Source: Candidatus Zixiibacteriota bacterium (GTDB taxonomy: Bacteria > Zixibacteria > MSB-5A5 > GN15 > FEB-12). From it: a stretch of DNA of 57,625 bases. The DNA is taken from the NCBI GenBank assembly GCA_019038695.1, contig JAHOYZ010000026.1, positions 1-57,625 of the forward strand, given 5' to 3'. The notes below the pieces were generated by a model. That model searched no databases, was not told where the DNA came from, and saw only the letters and a list, made by a program, of their open reading frames with translations. The position numbers and the translations under genes were made by a program. This document shows, in pieces, positions 57,323-57,625 of this stretch (position 1 is the first letter of the stretch; every line of letters begins with the position of its first letter).

Positions 57323-57625
57323 TCAACTAACCCGGACGCGTCCGACTGTCGCCTCCTGAGGCATAACCGCTACCAGACTGGTGAGATCCTCCAGTCCGTC
57401 ACCAAGACGAAGGACAGTAAGAATAGCCGGAGTACCATCGGGAAGAGAAATTTGAAGCCGATTGCAGCAGGCCGGGTCGGAGGCATTCAAGAAACACTCG
57501 CGAATGGGGCTCTCGCAGTGATCCGGCGTCACCCCCTCCAAAAACTCACTGAAACGGCGAAAATCACCAATGATGTCGTTCTCTTGAACCATCTGATAGA
57601 GAATCGGATTGTGGCCGATAACATT
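57323..57625 (-). CDS. Incomplete gene at window edge (C-terminus of unknown protein)
   Basis: The frame is open to the window edge and reads NVIGHNPILYQMVQENDIIG before continuing to PQEATVGRVRVS and a stop at 57323. An internal ATG at 57592 is probably not the start. The visible 100 residues (DFRRFSEFLEGVTPDHCESPIRECFLNASDPACCNRLQISLPDGTPAILTVLRL) look like the end of a PAS- or GAF-type sensory domain but contain no decisive motif. Confidence 0.55.
   Translation of the reverse strand, partial: NVIGHNPILYQMVQENDIIGDFRRFSEFLEGVTPDHCESPIRECFLNASDPACCNRLQISLPDGTPAILTVLRLGDGLEDLTSLVAVMPQEATVGRVRVS

Noticed and set aside
1-57625. CRISPR arrays, rRNA, tmRNA, RNase P RNA, SRP RNA
   Set aside because: I looked for regularly spaced repeats and for the conserved cores of these RNAs on both strands and found none.

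Overview
The window reads as a stretch of a bacterial chromosome from an uncultured Gram-negative, most likely an FCB-group relative such as candidate division Zixibacteria. This is inference from the dockerin-like repeats (NIADLTYLVAYLFTGGP), surface proteins with an S74 chaperone domain, a PEP-CTERM protein, TPR serine/threonine kinases, and a full set of ordinary bacterial housekeeping genes. No 16S or 23S rRNA gene is present to confirm it.

Left part (1-13.4 kb). A tRNA-His gene at 609-682 is the insertion point of stacked mobile elements. An 11-bp core equal to the last 11 bases of the tRNA (GCCCCCCAGTA) occurs at 672-682, 10740-10750 and 13340-13350. Each copy is followed by the 3' end of a large serine recombinase gene: intact, cut to about 200 bp, and cut to about 55 bp. 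Island 1 (about 10.07 kb) carries the intact recombinase, a catalytic-domain-only tyrosine recombinase, three or four small HTH regulators, DUF5659-like and DUF3800 proteins, and a transposase remnant. It also has a compact ncRNA candidate with its own strong promoter beside the DUF3800 gene, a stand-alone FtsH-type (M41) peptidase coupled to two tiny zinc-ribbon proteins, and a switch-like RNA leader. Island 2 (2.6 kb) holds one soluble kinase-TPR protein.

Middle part (13.4-24.7 kb). This is a surface and secretion module: one S74-chaperone protein on the minus strand, then, divergently, two long paralogues and a dockerin-like protein on the plus strand, followed by a membrane Ser/Thr kinase with TolB-like and TPR domains. 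The two paralogues share near-identical 5' and 3' blocks around different middles.

Right part (24.7-57.6 kb), mostly minus strand. It holds a cold-shock protein, a CTP-dependent lipid kinase-like protein, a PpiC lipoprotein, and a type IV pilus and cell-polarity cluster. That cluster consists of a PilS-like kinase, pilC, pilT, pilB, an MglA-type GTPase, four roadblock/LC7 proteins, a DUF4388 protein, comEC and murJ. Then come rpsT, a PEP-CTERM protein, hypothetical genes, a hotdog thioesterase, a lipoprotein, argF and a LiaF-like protein. The window ends with a conserved housekeeping run read yicC-gmk-rpoZ-topA-xerC-hslV-hslU and an incomplete gene.

The strongest leads are the accretion of recombinase islands in tRNA-His, with exchange of the recombinase C-terminus at the att core; the DUF3800-linked ncRNA; the M41 peptidase and zinc-ribbon cassette; and the RNA switch ahead of the excisionase-like gene.
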